Source of the DNA: an uncultured Eubacteriales bacterium | GTDB lineage: Bacteria > Bacillota > Clostridia > Oscillospirales > CAG-272 | Direction of reading: 5' to 3' | Length of the DNA: 64,000 nt | NCBI GenBank assembly: GCA_902491535.1 | Contig: CABUHS010000006.1 | Span: 1-64,000 of the forward strand | Shown: piece by piece, positions 39,733 through 48,636 of the stretch | How the letters are laid out: the number at the start of each line of letters is the position of its first letter | How positions within the stretch are numbered: position 1 is the first letter of the stretch | Notes under the pieces: model-generated | Databases searched by the model: none | What the model was told of the DNA's origin: nothing | The model's input: the letters and a program-made list of their open reading frames with translations, nothing else | Program-made: the position numbers and the translations under genes

Positions 39733-41886
39733 TTATACAAGTCCGATCAGTCTTGTGACGGAGGCGACTATGATACATAGTGCCATTCCGATCACAGTCG
39801 GAATGACTGCCGACAGCAGTGTCCATTTAATGCTTCCGGTTTCATGCTTTATTGTCAGCAGAGTTGTCGAGCATGGCCAGTGCATAAGCGAGAACAGCAT
39901 AGTGCAGGCAGCGGTTAGCCACGTCCAGCCGTTTGCGACCAAAAGCTCGCGTATGGCGTCAAGGTTCCCGATCTCGGAAAGGCTTCCGCTGGCGGTATAT
40001 GCCATAATTATGATCGGAAGAACGATCTCGTTTGCCGGAAATCCGAGAATAAATGCGATCAGTATAACTCCGTCGAGTCCCATAAGCCGTCCGAGCGGAT
40101 CGAGAAATTCGGCACAGTAGGATAGAAGTGTCGTGTCGCCTATCGTGATATTAGCGGTTATCCAAAGTAAGATCCCGGCGGGGATAGCCACCGTCGCCGC
40201 ACGTCCGAGAACAAACAGTGTGCGGTCGAATATGGATCTGACTATTACTTTTCCGATCTGAGGCCGGCGGTATGGCGGAAGTTCAAGTGTGAATGACGAC
40301 GGTATGCCGCGCAGAAGTGTTTTTGAAAGAATGCGCGTTACCGCAAATGATGCGGCGATTCCGATTAGAATTATTGCTGTCAGCATAAGTGCGGACAGTA
40401 TTGATGACGAAATACCGCCGGAGCTTCCGCCGACGATAAAGAACATAGTTATTATCGCAATAAGAGTCGGAAAACGTCCGTTGCACGGTATAAAATTGTT
40501 TGTGACGATAGCGAGAAGTCTTTCGCGCGGCGAATCTATTATGCGGCATCCTACAACGCCCGCGGCGTTACAGCCGAAGCCCATAGCCATGCAGAGCGCC
40601 TGTTTGCCGCATGCTCCGCAGCATTGGAGAGGTTTGTCGAGATTGTAGGCGATTCTCGGAAGATATCCGACATCTTCAAGCAGTGTGAAGAGCGGAAAGA
40701 ATATAGCCATAGGCGGCAGCATGACCGATACGACCCATGCAAGCACTCGGTATGCGCCGAGAACGACAATTCCGTGAAGCCACTGCGGCGCTCCGGCTTT
40801 TACAAACAGATCGGTCAGCACATCCTGAAATCCGAAAAGCAAACGCGAGAGAAGCTCAGACGGATAGTTAGCTCCGCTTATAGTAAGCCAGAAAATAAAC
40901 GCGAGCATTAAAAGCATTACTCCGTATCCGCTTATCCGTCCGGTGAGAAAGCGGTCTATGCGGCGGTCTCCGCGGTCGTATGTCTTGCGGTCGTATTTGA
41001 CCGCTTCGCGGCATATTTCCTCGGCGCGGTTGTTGATCGACGTGACGATCGCATCACGAACACCCTCAGAATCGTATATACCGCGTATCTTTTCACGTGC
41101 ATCATTTACTTCGGCTTCCAAAGCATTGCGTGCGTCGTCACTGTCGCAGATATATCCGTATATTTTATCTGAAAAGCTGTCGTCGTCCTCGATAAGCCGG
41201 AGCGCAGTAAAGCGGCTGCATAGCCTGCCGTTACCGTATTGCTCTATTTTATCGGACAGTGAATACACTGCTGCTTCTATATCTTCAGGATATGTTATTC
41301 CCGCTGGAGAAGCGGTGCTTTTTCCGGAAGATATTTTATCCATAGTGCGCAGAAGCGGTGACAGGCTTTTTTTATCTCTTGCGACAGAGGATACGACAGG
41401 CAGACCGAGCTTTCGGGAAAGCATATCCGTATCGATACGGATTCCCTTACGTTTTGCTTCGTCCATCAGATTGACACATACGATTATGTTGGGAGAAACC
41501 TCTGCGGTCTGGAGAACGAGGTTAAGATTTCTTGAAAGACATGTAGCGTCGCACACAACTACTGTGGCGTCAGGTCTGCCGAAGCAGATAAAATCACGCG
41601 CCACCTCTTCTTCTGCCGAATGGGCTGAGAGAGAATATGTTCCGGGAATATCTACCATGACGTATTCGAAATTTTCACTTCGAACCCGGCCGTATGCACT
41701 GCTTACCGTTTTTCCCGGCCAGTTTCCCGTGTGCTGATTCATTCCTGTAAGACCGTTGAAAACGGTACTTTTTCCGACGTTGGGATTTCCTGCAAGTGCA
41801 ATTATTTTTTCATCGGGACTGTTGCGGACGATGACCGGAACATCGCGCGCCGCATTCATTCCTACCGAGCTTCCGGTTAATCCCAC
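39733..41886 (-). CDS. feoB: FeoB-type iron/metal transporter, second copy
   Basis: 717 residues if started at GTG 41886, which follows GGGGAGGCGG by about 6 bases inside the end of feoA; the TTG at 41904 is upstream of that site, and ATG 41841 is a further option. G1 is GNPNVGKST (classical, unlike GNQNCGKT of the other FeoB), G3 DIPGTYSLS, G4 VNLMD. The membrane part has MGFGCNAAGVVGCR and NNFIPCNGRFPTLI. It imports Fe2+ or possibly Mn2+. It lacks a fused FeoA; a separate FeoA precedes it with overlapping ends. Confidence 0.93.
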   Translation of the reverse strand: MGLTGSSVGMNAARDVPVIVRNSPDEKIIALAGNPNVGKSTVFNGLTGMNQHTGNWPGKTVSSAYGRVRSENFEYVMVDIPGTYSLSAHSAEEEVARDFICFGRPDATVVVCDATCLSRNLNLVLQTAEVSPNIIVCVNLMDEAKRKGIRIDTDMLSRKLGLPVVSSVARDKKSLSPLLRTMDKISSGKSTASPAGITYPEDIEAAVYSLSDKIEQYGNGRLCSRFTALRLIEDDDSFSDKIYGYICDSDDARNALEAEVNDAREKIRGIYDSEGVRDAIVTSINNRAEEICREAVKYDRKTYDRGDRRIDRFLTGRISGYGVMLLMLAFIFWLTISGANYPSELLSRLLFGFQDVLTDLFVKAGAPQWLHGIVVLGAYRVLAWVVSVMLPPMAIFFPLFTLLEDVGYLPRIAYNLDKPLQCCGACGKQALCMAMGFGCNAAGVVGCRIIDSPRERLLAIVTNNFIPCNGRFPTLIAIITMFFIVGGSSGGISSSILSALMLTAIILIGIAASFAVTRILSKTLLRGIPSSFTLELPPYRRPQIGKVIVRSIFDRTLFVLGRAATVAIPAGILLWITANITIGDTTLLSYCAEFLDPLGRLMGLDGVILIAFILGFPANEIVLPIIIMAYTASGSLSEIGNLDAIRELLVANGWTWLTAACTMLFSLMHWPCSTTLLTIKHETGSIKWTLLSAVIPTVIGMALCIIVASVTRLIGLV

Positions 41887-42140
41887 CGAACCGCCTCCCC
41901 GCAATCTTTAAGCATAACGGTTTTTCCGTCCTTTTTTCGTATTGCAATAACAGCCCCGCGTATGAGGTATGCGCAAGGATCGCCGAGCGGACTTTTTCCG
42001 ACACATTCGACTACCGTATTTTCGGTAAGTCCTATGTCAAGCAGCCTTCTCCGCATGCTTCCTTCAGCGGATAAACCTCCTATTACGGCTTTGTCGCCGG
42101 GAGATATATCGCATAAAAATTTTTTATCTTTTTTATTCAT
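41877..42140 (-). CDS. feoA: FeoA domain protein
   Basis: 87 residues from ATG 42140. An SH3-like FeoA domain: ISPGDKAVIGGL, then MRRRLLDIGLTENTVVECV, SPLGDPCAYLIRG. FeoA binds the cytosolic side of FeoB and is needed for ferrous iron uptake. An alternative ATG at 42152 abuts the GAAAGG site and is less likely. It overlaps the GTG start of feoB by 10 bases, so the two are translationally coupled. No promoter was recognised; the 42153-42460 gap holds no credible gene. Confidence 0.9.
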   Translation of the reverse strand: MNKKDKKFLCDISPGDKAVIGGLSAEGSMRRRLLDIGLTENTVVECVGKSPLGDPCAYLIRGAVIAIRKKDGKTVMLKDCGEAVRWD

Positions 42141-42460
42141 TTGTCTGTCCATCCTTTCACCGCTTTACTTTTTTAATTAAAAATGAAATATACGGAAAGC
42201 GGAAATTTCCCGGACACAGGCAGTTTACTGCTGTGTCTCATTATGCATTTTATTCATTCAGTGTCTGCCTTGTTACTGGAGTTAGAATATTTAAATAAGA
42301 TAAAAAATGCCGCTTTAGAGTGTTTCTGTGCCGGACATGTGCGCTGTCTCAAAAATCGGGCGGATCCCCCTCTTATACATAGGATCCGTTCGGGTAGCGG
42401 GACATCGTTCTATATTTTATCCGGAGGGCTGAAACGGCATTTACTCATAAGATTGATGTA

Positions 42461-42489
42461 TTGACAAATAAAAGGTTTGAGGGTATAAT
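42461..42489 (+). promoter_or_regulatory. Perfect sigma-A promoter of the hydratase gene
   Basis: TTGACA (42461-42466), 17-bp spacer, TATAAT (42484-42489), about 45 bases before the first start codon. The rest of 42153-42460 shows only an unlikely 93-codon ORF. Confidence 0.9.
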
Positions 42490-42533
42490 AAACAGTATCT
42501 GAAAATCAACAAAAAACGACCGCATGATGTACC

Positions 42534-44822
42534 ATGGAGAGTCGGTATACGGTGTTCATAAATCGGATTTATGAAAAGACCGGAGAAAGGATAAAAGACA
42601 GAATGAAATCTGATTACAAAGGAATAAAGCTTTGCCCCGGAGGACATGTTTACAAAGGCGGAAAGCTTACCCCGTCGGCAGATGGCGGAAAAGGCGGACG
42701 CGGAAAAACAATAGCATACGGAATTCTCTCCGCGCATAATGACGGCGGAGCAATAACCGAGGAAAATGCAGCAAACGGACTTCGTATACATTTTGACGCT
42801 CTCGCGTCACATGATATTACATATGTCGGTATTATTCAGACCGCACGTGCAAGCGGACTTGAAAAATTTCCGATACCTTATGTTCTGACAAACTGTCATA
42901 ACAGCCTCTGCGCGGTTGGCGGAACTATCAATGAGGATGACCATGTATTCGGTCTGTCCGCGGCAAAGCGTTACGGCGGTATATATGTGCCTGCTCATCA
43001 GGCTGTTATCCATTCTGTAATGCGTGAGTGCTTTGCAGCATGCGGAAAAATGATACTCGGTTCCGACAGCCATACGCGTTACGGCGCTATAGGTACTCTT
43101 GCAATGGGCGAGGGCGGTCCTGAGCTTGTAAAGCAGCTTCTTTCACGTACTTACGATATTCCTGCTCCGGAGGTCATTGCCATAAATCTTCACGGCGCGC
43201 CCCGTCCGGGAGTTGGACCGCAGGACGTTGCTATTGCAATTATCGGACGTGTTTTTGACTGCGGATTTGTTAAAAATAAGGTTATGGAATTTGTCGGAGA
43301 GGGTATTGCATCTCTGCCTATGGAGTTCAGAAACGGTATTGACGTTATGACTACAGAGACCGCATGTCTTTCCTCGATATGGATGACCGATGAGGAGACG
43401 CATGCATATCTCAGCATGCACGGACGCGAAGACGGCTATAAAAAACTTTCTCCGGCGGACGGTGCATACTATGACGGTGTTGTAGACGTTGATCTTTCCG
43501 AGATCGAGCCGATGATCGCACTTCCGTCGCATCCCTCAAATGCATATGCTCTCCGCGAGTTTATTGATTCACCTGCCGAGGTGCTTCATGATGCGGGACT
43601 TGACGCGCTTCTCTCCAAGGTAAGAGACGGCGGCGTATATGTCGATCAGGGAGTTATCGCCGGCTGTGCCGGAGGTACGTTTGATAACCTCTGCGCGGCA
43701 GCAGATATTATCGGAGACGGAAATATCGGAACCGATGCATTCGCGATGTCGGCATATCCGGCAAGCCAGCCTGTATTTACATCACTTATCGAGGACGGCT
43801 CGATAACCAAGCTTCTTTCTGCCGGTGTAACGGTACGTTCCGCATTCTGCGGACCTTGTTTCGGAGCAGGCGACGTTCCCTCAAACGGAGCGTTCAGCAT
43901 ACGCCATACTACACGTAACTTCCCCAACAGAGAGGGATCAAAGCCGTCGGGAGGTCAGTCTGCATATGTAGCGCTTATGGATGCACGCTCTATCGCAGCT
44001 ACCGCGAAAAACGGAGGAAGACTTACTTCTGCTCTCGGAACCGAGACTCCGGTTCACAGCCGTAAATTTGATGATTCTGCTTACAAGAGCCGTTTCTACA
44101 ACGGTTTCGGAAAGCCCGACGATAAGGTCGAACTTGTATTCGGACCTAATATAACAGATTGGCCGTCTATGCCCGAGCTTGGAGGTAATCTGCTTGTAAA
44201 GCTTGCATCTGTAATTGACGATCCGGTAACGACTACCGACGAGCTTATTCCGTCAGGAGAGACCTCATCATACCGTTCAAATCCGCTCGGACTTGCGGAA
44301 TTTGCACTTTCACGCAAAGATCCCGAGTATGTCGGACGCGCAAAGGCAGCGGTTCGCGAGCCTGTTAGCGATGATGTTATGAAAGCTGTTTCTGAGATCA
44401 ACGGCAAATGCGGCGCATCAAATGACGAAGTGCATGTAGGAAGCGCTGTATATGCTATTAAACCCGGTGACGGTTCTGCCCGCGAGCAGGCAGCGTCATG
44501 CCAGAGAGTTCTCGGCGGACTTTGCAATATCGCACGTGAATATGCGACGAAGAGATACCGCAGCAATCTTATTAACTGGGGAATGCTCCCGCTTCTTTAC
44601 GATGACGACAGTCATTCGATACCTTTTACAGTCGGTGACAGTCTGTATGTTCCCGGAATCCGCAAGATTGTAGAGGACGGCATAGGCTCATTTGACGGAT
44701 ATATCATTCATGCCGACGGAAGCTATAAGCATATAACGCTTGGACTTGCACCGCTTACCGATGATGAAAAGAAGATCATTCTCGCAGGCTGTCTGATAAA
44801 TTTCTATCGCGCAGGCTTATAA
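42534..44822 (+). CDS. Aconitase-superfamily hydratase
   Basis: 762 residues from ATG 42534; a second ATG at 42603 after GAAAGGATAAAAGACAG is a good alternative and would begin MKSDYKG. Features of the aconitase fold include GSDSHTRYGAIGTLAMGEGG, and three likely [4Fe-4S] cysteines: TETACLSS and FCGPCFGAGD. A C-terminal swivel-type domain holds SYRSNPLGLAEF and YRSNLINWG. The family isomerises or hydrates tricarboxylic acids; length and N-terminus differ from AcnA/AcnB and LeuC, matching hydratases of unknown substrate found in Clostridia. No isocitrate or leucine pathway genes are adjacent. Confidence 0.85.
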   Translation: MESRYTVFINRIYEKTGERIKDRMKSDYKGIKLCPGGHVYKGGKLTPSADGGKGGRGKTIAYGILSAHNDGGAITEENAANGLRIHFDALASHDITYVGIIQTARASGLEKFPIPYVLTNCHNSLCAVGGTINEDDHVFGLSAAKRYGGIYVPAHQAVIHSVMRECFAACGKMILGSDSHTRYGAIGTLAMGEGGPELVKQLLSRTYDIPAPEVIAINLHGAPRPGVGPQDVAIAIIGRVFDCGFVKNKVMEFVGEGIASLPMEFRNGIDVMTTETACLSSIWMTDEETHAYLSMHGREDGYKKLSPADGAYYDGVVDVDLSEIEPMIALPSHPSNAYALREFIDSPAEVLHDAGLDALLSKVRDGGVYVDQGVIAGCAGGTFDNLCAAADIIGDGNIGTDAFAMSAYPASQPVFTSLIEDGSITKLLSAGVTVRSAFCGPCFGAGDVPSNGAFSIRHTTRNFPNREGSKPSGGQSAYVALMDARSIAATAKNGGRLTSALGTETPVHSRKFDDSAYKSRFYNGFGKPDDKVELVFGPNITDWPSMPELGGNLLVKLASVIDDPVTTTDELIPSGETSSYRSNPLGLAEFALSRKDPEYVGRAKAAVREPVSDDVMKAVSEINGKCGASNDEVHVGSAVYAIKPGDGSAREQAASCQRVLGGLCNIAREYATKRYRSNLINWGMLPLLYDDDSHSIPFTVGDSLYVPGIRKIVEDGIGSFDGYIIHADGSYKHITLGLAPLTDDEKKIILAGCLINFYRAGL

Positions 44823-44866
44823 TACGATAACGGGAAGTTAAATTCTGTGTTCGGAAAGGAACTGTA

Positions 44867-45100
44867 ATGCTTAAAAAAAATATAGAAAAGCTTCAGGATA
44901 TTCTTGATAAGCTGAGCGAGATACTGCCGGAGCTGAATGATGTTCTTGATGAGGAGGATATCAGACGCGATACTCTTGCCGGAATCCCCGGTAAGGAGGA
45001 CGAGTACGACGCTGCCGACGGAGAGTGCGATGCTCTTGATGAGGCGGTCGACGGGCTCAGCGAAGCGATCGAAATACTCGAGGAGCTTCTTGACGAATAA
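44867..45100 (+). CDS. Small acidic coiled-coil protein, unknown
   Basis: 77 residues, about one third Asp/Glu. The N-terminal half has a heptad-like pattern (IEKLQDILDKLSEIL), the C-terminal half DALDEAVDGLSEAIEILEE in pieces, suggesting a helical hairpin. AAAGGAACTG precedes the ATG. It lies 44 bases after the hydratase and shares its terminator, so it may be co-transcribed. I do not recognise it; a role in binding the hydratase, a metal or a basic partner is only a guess. Confidence 0.65.
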   Translation: MLKKNIEKLQDILDKLSEILPELNDVLDEEDIRRDTLAGIPGKEDEYDAADGECDALDEAVDGLSEAIEILEELLDE

Positions 45101-45155
45101 TAAAGCGGACTCATACATTTTTCTGTACAAGTCCGGTGTATAATTGAATATAGCG

Positions 45156-45222
45156 ACAGCGCCGATTAGATACGGTCCGTTTTACCGGATTTTGATGTAT
45201 CTTACCGACGCTGTTTCTTTTT
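45156..45222 (+). terminator. Terminator after the hydratase operon
   Basis: ACAGCG (45156-45161) with CGCTGT (45209-45214), and AGATAC with GTATCT inside, then TTCTTTTTG. Confidence 0.65.
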
Positions 45223-45239
45223 GATATGCGGTACATTTG

Positions 45240-46523
45240 TTATTCTTCTATTTTATACATTAACTTCAATGCCAGTATTCTTTTAACTGCTTTATCTATC
45301 TGAGCCTCATCAATTTTACCTTGCTTTACGGCGTTTAATATTTCAAGACTTTGTCCTTTTAAATCGGAAGAAATTATCATATCATTACCGGCTGATACAG
45401 CCAAGACAGCAGCTTCTCCGTTTTCTGCATATGATTTGACTGCATCCATAGCCAGATCATCTGTCATTATAATTCCGGAAAAATTCAGCTCGGTTCTTAG
45501 AATGTCATGCACTTTTTTCGATAATGAGGCGGGCTTATCTGCATCCATGGATTTGATTATATTATGACTTACCAATATGCACGGACCGCTTGCTTCGATT
45601 CCGCTTATAAACGGAAGAAAATCCGAGTTTGTAAACATATCATACGGTCTTTCGTCGACAGCGATTCCGGTATGCGTGTCTGCGTTGTCACCGTACCCCG
45701 GAAAATGCTTCATTACGGATATCATGCCGTCTTCGTTCATGGCTTTTATGAGTTCGGATACATATACGGCGGTTTCTTTCGGATCCGTTCCGTATGATCT
45801 GTCAAAAATAAAGGATGATGGATCTGTAGGCACATCAGCTACCGGGGCGAGATTCATGTTAAATCCGATACTTTTAAGAAGTGCGGATTTTTCTTTTGAA
45901 TCGTTAAGAATCGCCGGCAGCTGCCCGTTTGCCCATAATTGCTGCGGCGACAAAAATCTGTCATGCCGAAATGCTTCGTAGGCGCTTACTCTGACGACCG
46001 TTCCGCCTTCTTCATCAACGCCCAGTATCATCTTGATCTTACTTGTATTTTGACATTCCTTAAGCTTTGAAAGAATAGATTCCGGAGTCTCATTTTTAAA
46101 ATCTCTTGCGAATAATATATAACCGCCCGGATAATAATTCTGTATTTCTTCGATTACTCCGTTCTTTGGAAACCTTGCAAGGAACATCTGACCTATTTTT
46201 TCTTCCAAGGTCATGTTTTGCAGCAGTTTTTCCGCAGGCTCATAAAATTCGGCAAACAGCTCATTACTGCCCGCATCTGAAATATCGGTATCCTGCCTGT
46301 CTGTTTGTGCCGGCTCGGTATGCGGCTCCGCGGTTTGTATGATCTGAGTTCCGCTATCTTCCGTGCCGGCGTTCTCTGTTGCAGGAACGGTTTCGTAAAC
46401 GTTTGGATCGGATCGCTTATTTTCATATGTCAGCAGACATCTGACTGCAATGCTCGCTGATGCGGTAATCAGCATTATTATAATGAATTGCAGATATTTT
46501 CTTCTTTTGTTCCTTTTGTGCAT
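45240..46523 (-). CDS. GH3 beta-N-acetylhexosaminidase (NagZ-like), membrane-anchored
   Basis: 427 residues. One transmembrane segment at about 11-30, a Thr/Glu-rich linker to about residue 85, then a single GH3 barrel. ILGVDEEGG, KHFPGYGDNADTHTG (272-286; His284 is the catalytic acid partner in NagZ) and MTDDLAM (nucleophile Asp355) are intact. Such enzymes release N-acetylglucosamine from muropeptides; the anchor places it outside the cell, like the secreted Bacillus enzyme, but without the second domain. It is a single gene on the minus strand, and no terminator is clear. Confidence 0.92.
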   Translation of the reverse strand: MHKRNKRRKYLQFIIIMLITASASIAVRCLLTYENKRSDPNVYETVPATENAGTEDSGTQIIQTAEPHTEPAQTDRQDTDISDAGSNELFAEFYEPAEKLLQNMTLEEKIGQMFLARFPKNGVIEEIQNYYPGGYILFARDFKNETPESILSKLKECQNTSKIKMILGVDEEGGTVVRVSAYEAFRHDRFLSPQQLWANGQLPAILNDSKEKSALLKSIGFNMNLAPVADVPTDPSSFIFDRSYGTDPKETAVYVSELIKAMNEDGMISVMKHFPGYGDNADTHTGIAVDERPYDMFTNSDFLPFISGIEASGPCILVSHNIIKSMDADKPASLSKKVHDILRTELNFSGIIMTDDLAMDAVKSYAENGEAAVLAVSAGNDMIISSDLKGQSLEILNAVKQGKIDEAQIDKAVKRILALKLMYKIEE

Positions 46524-46638
46524 AAACGTTATAACCTTTCGTCATGTTGTAATACATCGGCTGTTTGAATGTTAAATTCAATACGCAAAGATTTGATGTT
46601 TATATCAGACTCTTAGGATAAAACAGTAAGTTAGTATA

Positions 46639-46672
46639 AATCCCCGCCTTCTGTTATCAGGGAACGCGGGGA
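46639..46672 (-). terminator. Hairpin after the unknown protein gene
   Basis: AATCCCCGC (46639-46647) with GCGGGGAT (46665-46672). On the minus strand it is followed by TTTATACT, so a weak terminator is likely. Confidence 0.55.
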
Positions 46673-46748
46673 TCTATATATTGCTTCTTAATATGCTTAA
46701 TTACGGTTTTCAGATACAGCTTGTAAAAAGCGGTCTGTATTTTTCCGT

Positions 46749-47198
46749 TTATCTGTGCCTTGGAAACCGTTTTGAAACAGGAGGCGAAAGTATTTCGGAA
46801 AGTATGACCGCGTTTCTCAGGTTATCGCGGTCGAGTGTTATAGCCGGATGCGGAAGATCTTTTTCGTCAATACAGCGCTCACAGTATTCCTGTTCGGTTG
46901 CACTTAGGGTTTCGGCCGGACTGTCAGGCATCGGTTTTGCACCGTATTCATCGTATGACGGGCGATCGTCATAAATACTTCCGCGAAAACGTTCTTCACC
47001 GCGTTGACCTTCATGTAGTTCAGAGAGCCCGTTATTAGCTGGTTTACTGAAAGCGGAAGCGTTTCTTACACTGCTTTGGCATCTGTTCCCTGATTTGGAA
47101 ACAGACTTGTATGTATGAGAAGTTCCGGACGATATTTCAGAATTCAGTTCCGCAAAAAAATCTGCGGCTATTGATATAAGTTTTGAATAATTAGCCAT
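46749..47198 (-). CDS. Hypothetical protein
   Basis: 149 residues from ATG 47198, with TGGAGATC just upstream; the ORF extends to ATG 47210 but that lies before the ribosome site. The N-terminal 25 residues (ANYSKLISIAADFFAELNSEI) form a helix, the middle is Ser/Asn/Gly-rich and probably disordered, and the end contains an EYCERCIDEKDLP segment with a Cys pair and a short helix. I do not recognise a family. The presence of a good ribosome site, its own terminator and an upstream dyad supports a real gene. Confidence 0.55.
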   Translation of the reverse strand: MANYSKLISIAADFFAELNSEISSGTSHTYKSVSKSGNRCQSSVRNASAFSKPANNGLSELHEGQRGEERFRGSIYDDRPSYDEYGAKPMPDSPAETLSATEQEYCERCIDEKDLPHPAITLDRDNLRNAVILSEILSPPVSKRFPRHR

Positions 47199-47229
47199 TA
47201 TGATCTCCATTTTATGATTCCGCGTAGCT

Positions 47230-47265
47230 GTATAAATAACGGCTAAATTTCACCTTTATTTATAC
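47230..47265. repeat. Inverted repeat upstream of the hypothetical gene
   Basis: GTATAAATAA (47230-47239) and TTATTTATAC (47256-47265), perfect 10-bp arms, 32 bases before the start codon at 47198. It may be an operator or the floA downstream terminator region. Confidence 0.5.
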
Positions 47266-47370
47266 AAAACTAATGAGCGGAAATATCCCATACTGAGAAG
47301 ATATTGTCATGTACGGAAATATATAAGTACCGTTTTATCAGACTTTTTAATCAGAAATCAGAACAACTTA

Positions 47371-48381
47371 TCATTTCTTATTCTGACCGTCGTGCGGTAT
47401 ATCTATTCGTCCGGCAGAGTCGTTTCCGCTGTCGCTGATCGCGGTACGCATCTTGGTATCTGCGAGCAGATTCTGCATGTTATAATAATCCATTGCACCG
47501 AGTTTTCCGTCGCGCAGCGCTGCGGCGAGTGCAAGCGGAACTTCGGCTTCAGCCTCTACGACCTTAGCTTTCATTTCCTGAACGGCGGCTTTCATTTCCT
47601 GCTCGCGTGCAACAGCCATTGCACGGCGTTCTTCTGCTTTTGCCTGAGCGATACGCTTATCGGCTTCAGCCTGATCTGTCTGAAGCTGTGCGCCGACATT
47701 TCTTCCTACGTCAACGTCGGCGATATCTATTGAAAGAATTTCAAATGCTGTTCCGGATTCAAGTCCCTTGCTCAGTACCGTACGTGAGATCGCATCCGGA
47801 TTTTCGAGGACTGCTTTATGTGTCTCGGCAGAACCGATCGTTGTAACGACGCCCTCTCCGACGCGCGCAATGATAGTCTGCTCGCCTGCACCTCCGACAA
47901 GACGGTCAATATTGGCGCGGACTGTGACTTTTGCTTTGGCGCGAAGCTCGATTCCGTCTTTTGCGATTGCAGCTACAATAGGCGTTTCGATCACGCGGGG
48001 ATTAACGCTCATCTGAACTGCTTCAAGTACGTTTCTTCCTGCGAGGTCGATAGCCGCTGCTCTCTCAAATTCAAGGGGAATGTTTGCACGCTGTGCAGCA
48101 ATAAGCGAGTTTACAACATTGTCTACGTTTCCGCCCGCAAGATAGTGAGCTTCGAGCTTTCCGATAGGGACTATGACTCCTGCTTTTGTGGCTTTGATCA
48201 TCGGAATAACGATCTTTGCCGGTACAACGCGTCTCAGACGCATTCCTATAAGAGTGAAGATTCCGATGCGGACGTTTGCGGCAAGTGCGCTTATCCAAAG
48301 TCCTACGGGAACAAACGCGGTAAGCAGTATGATAAGAATTATTGCTGCTATTACAATTGTAAGAATTATTTCAAGCGGCAT
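47371..48381 (-). CDS. floA: Flotillin-like protein FloA
   Basis: 336 residues, the standard FloA length. A membrane hairpin occupies about residues 4-28 (IILTIVIAAIILIILLTAFV in part), followed by an SPFH domain and a flotillin coiled coil rich in Ala, Glu and Lys (AQAKAEERRAMAVAREQEMKA in pieces). FloA oligomerises at the inner leaflet to organise lipid microdomains and secretion or signalling complexes. It usually sits next to an NfeD protein, which is missing here. Promoter at 48466-48494; AAAGGATAAAA precedes the ATG. Confidence 0.95.
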   Translation of the reverse strand: MPLEIILTIVIAAIILIILLTAFVPVGLWISALAANVRIGIFTLIGMRLRRVVPAKIVIPMIKATKAGVIVPIGKLEAHYLAGGNVDNVVNSLIAAQRANIPLEFERAAAIDLAGRNVLEAVQMSVNPRVIETPIVAAIAKDGIELRAKAKVTVRANIDRLVGGAGEQTIIARVGEGVVTTIGSAETHKAVLENPDAISRTVLSKGLESGTAFEILSIDIADVDVGRNVGAQLQTDQAEADKRIAQAKAEERRAMAVAREQEMKAAVQEMKAKVVEAEAEVPLALAAALRDGKLGAMDYYNMQNLLADTKMRTAISDSGNDSAGRIDIPHDGQNKK

Positions 48382-48465
48382 ATTTTTATCCTTTCTCCCG
48401 TTTTATATACGGGGATGCAATATGTTGAATATGACAGTTTTCACAGCATGTACTGTGATATTATC

Positions 48466-48494
48466 AGTATATCATATGCAAATATTTTTTGCAA
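48466..48494 (-). promoter_or_regulatory. Sigma-A promoter of floA
   Basis: Minus-strand TTGCAA (48489-48494), 17-bp spacer, TATACT (48466-48471), about 85 bases before the start. Confidence 0.65.
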
Positions 48495-48533
48495 TATTTT
48501 TTAATGCATATAATGTCAAAAATTGCTGTAAAG

Positions 48534-48562
48534 TTGACAAAAAAGATAATATGGGGTATAAT
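48534..48562 (+). promoter_or_regulatory. Perfect sigma-A promoter of dxs
   Basis: TTGACA (48534-48539), 17-bp spacer, TATAAT (48557-48562). It is divergent from the floA promoter with about 40 bp between the -35 boxes. Confidence 0.9.
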
Positions 48563-48636
48563 TATTATCATATATGATCTGCCGGGTAAATATTACCGCT
48601 GCAGATGAATATACATAAAAAGGAGGGACGGCAGCA

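Noticed and set aside
42183..42464. 93-codon ORF upstream of the hydratase gene
   Set aside because: No ribosome site, no recognisable domain, and it ends inside the promoter region; it is more likely random.
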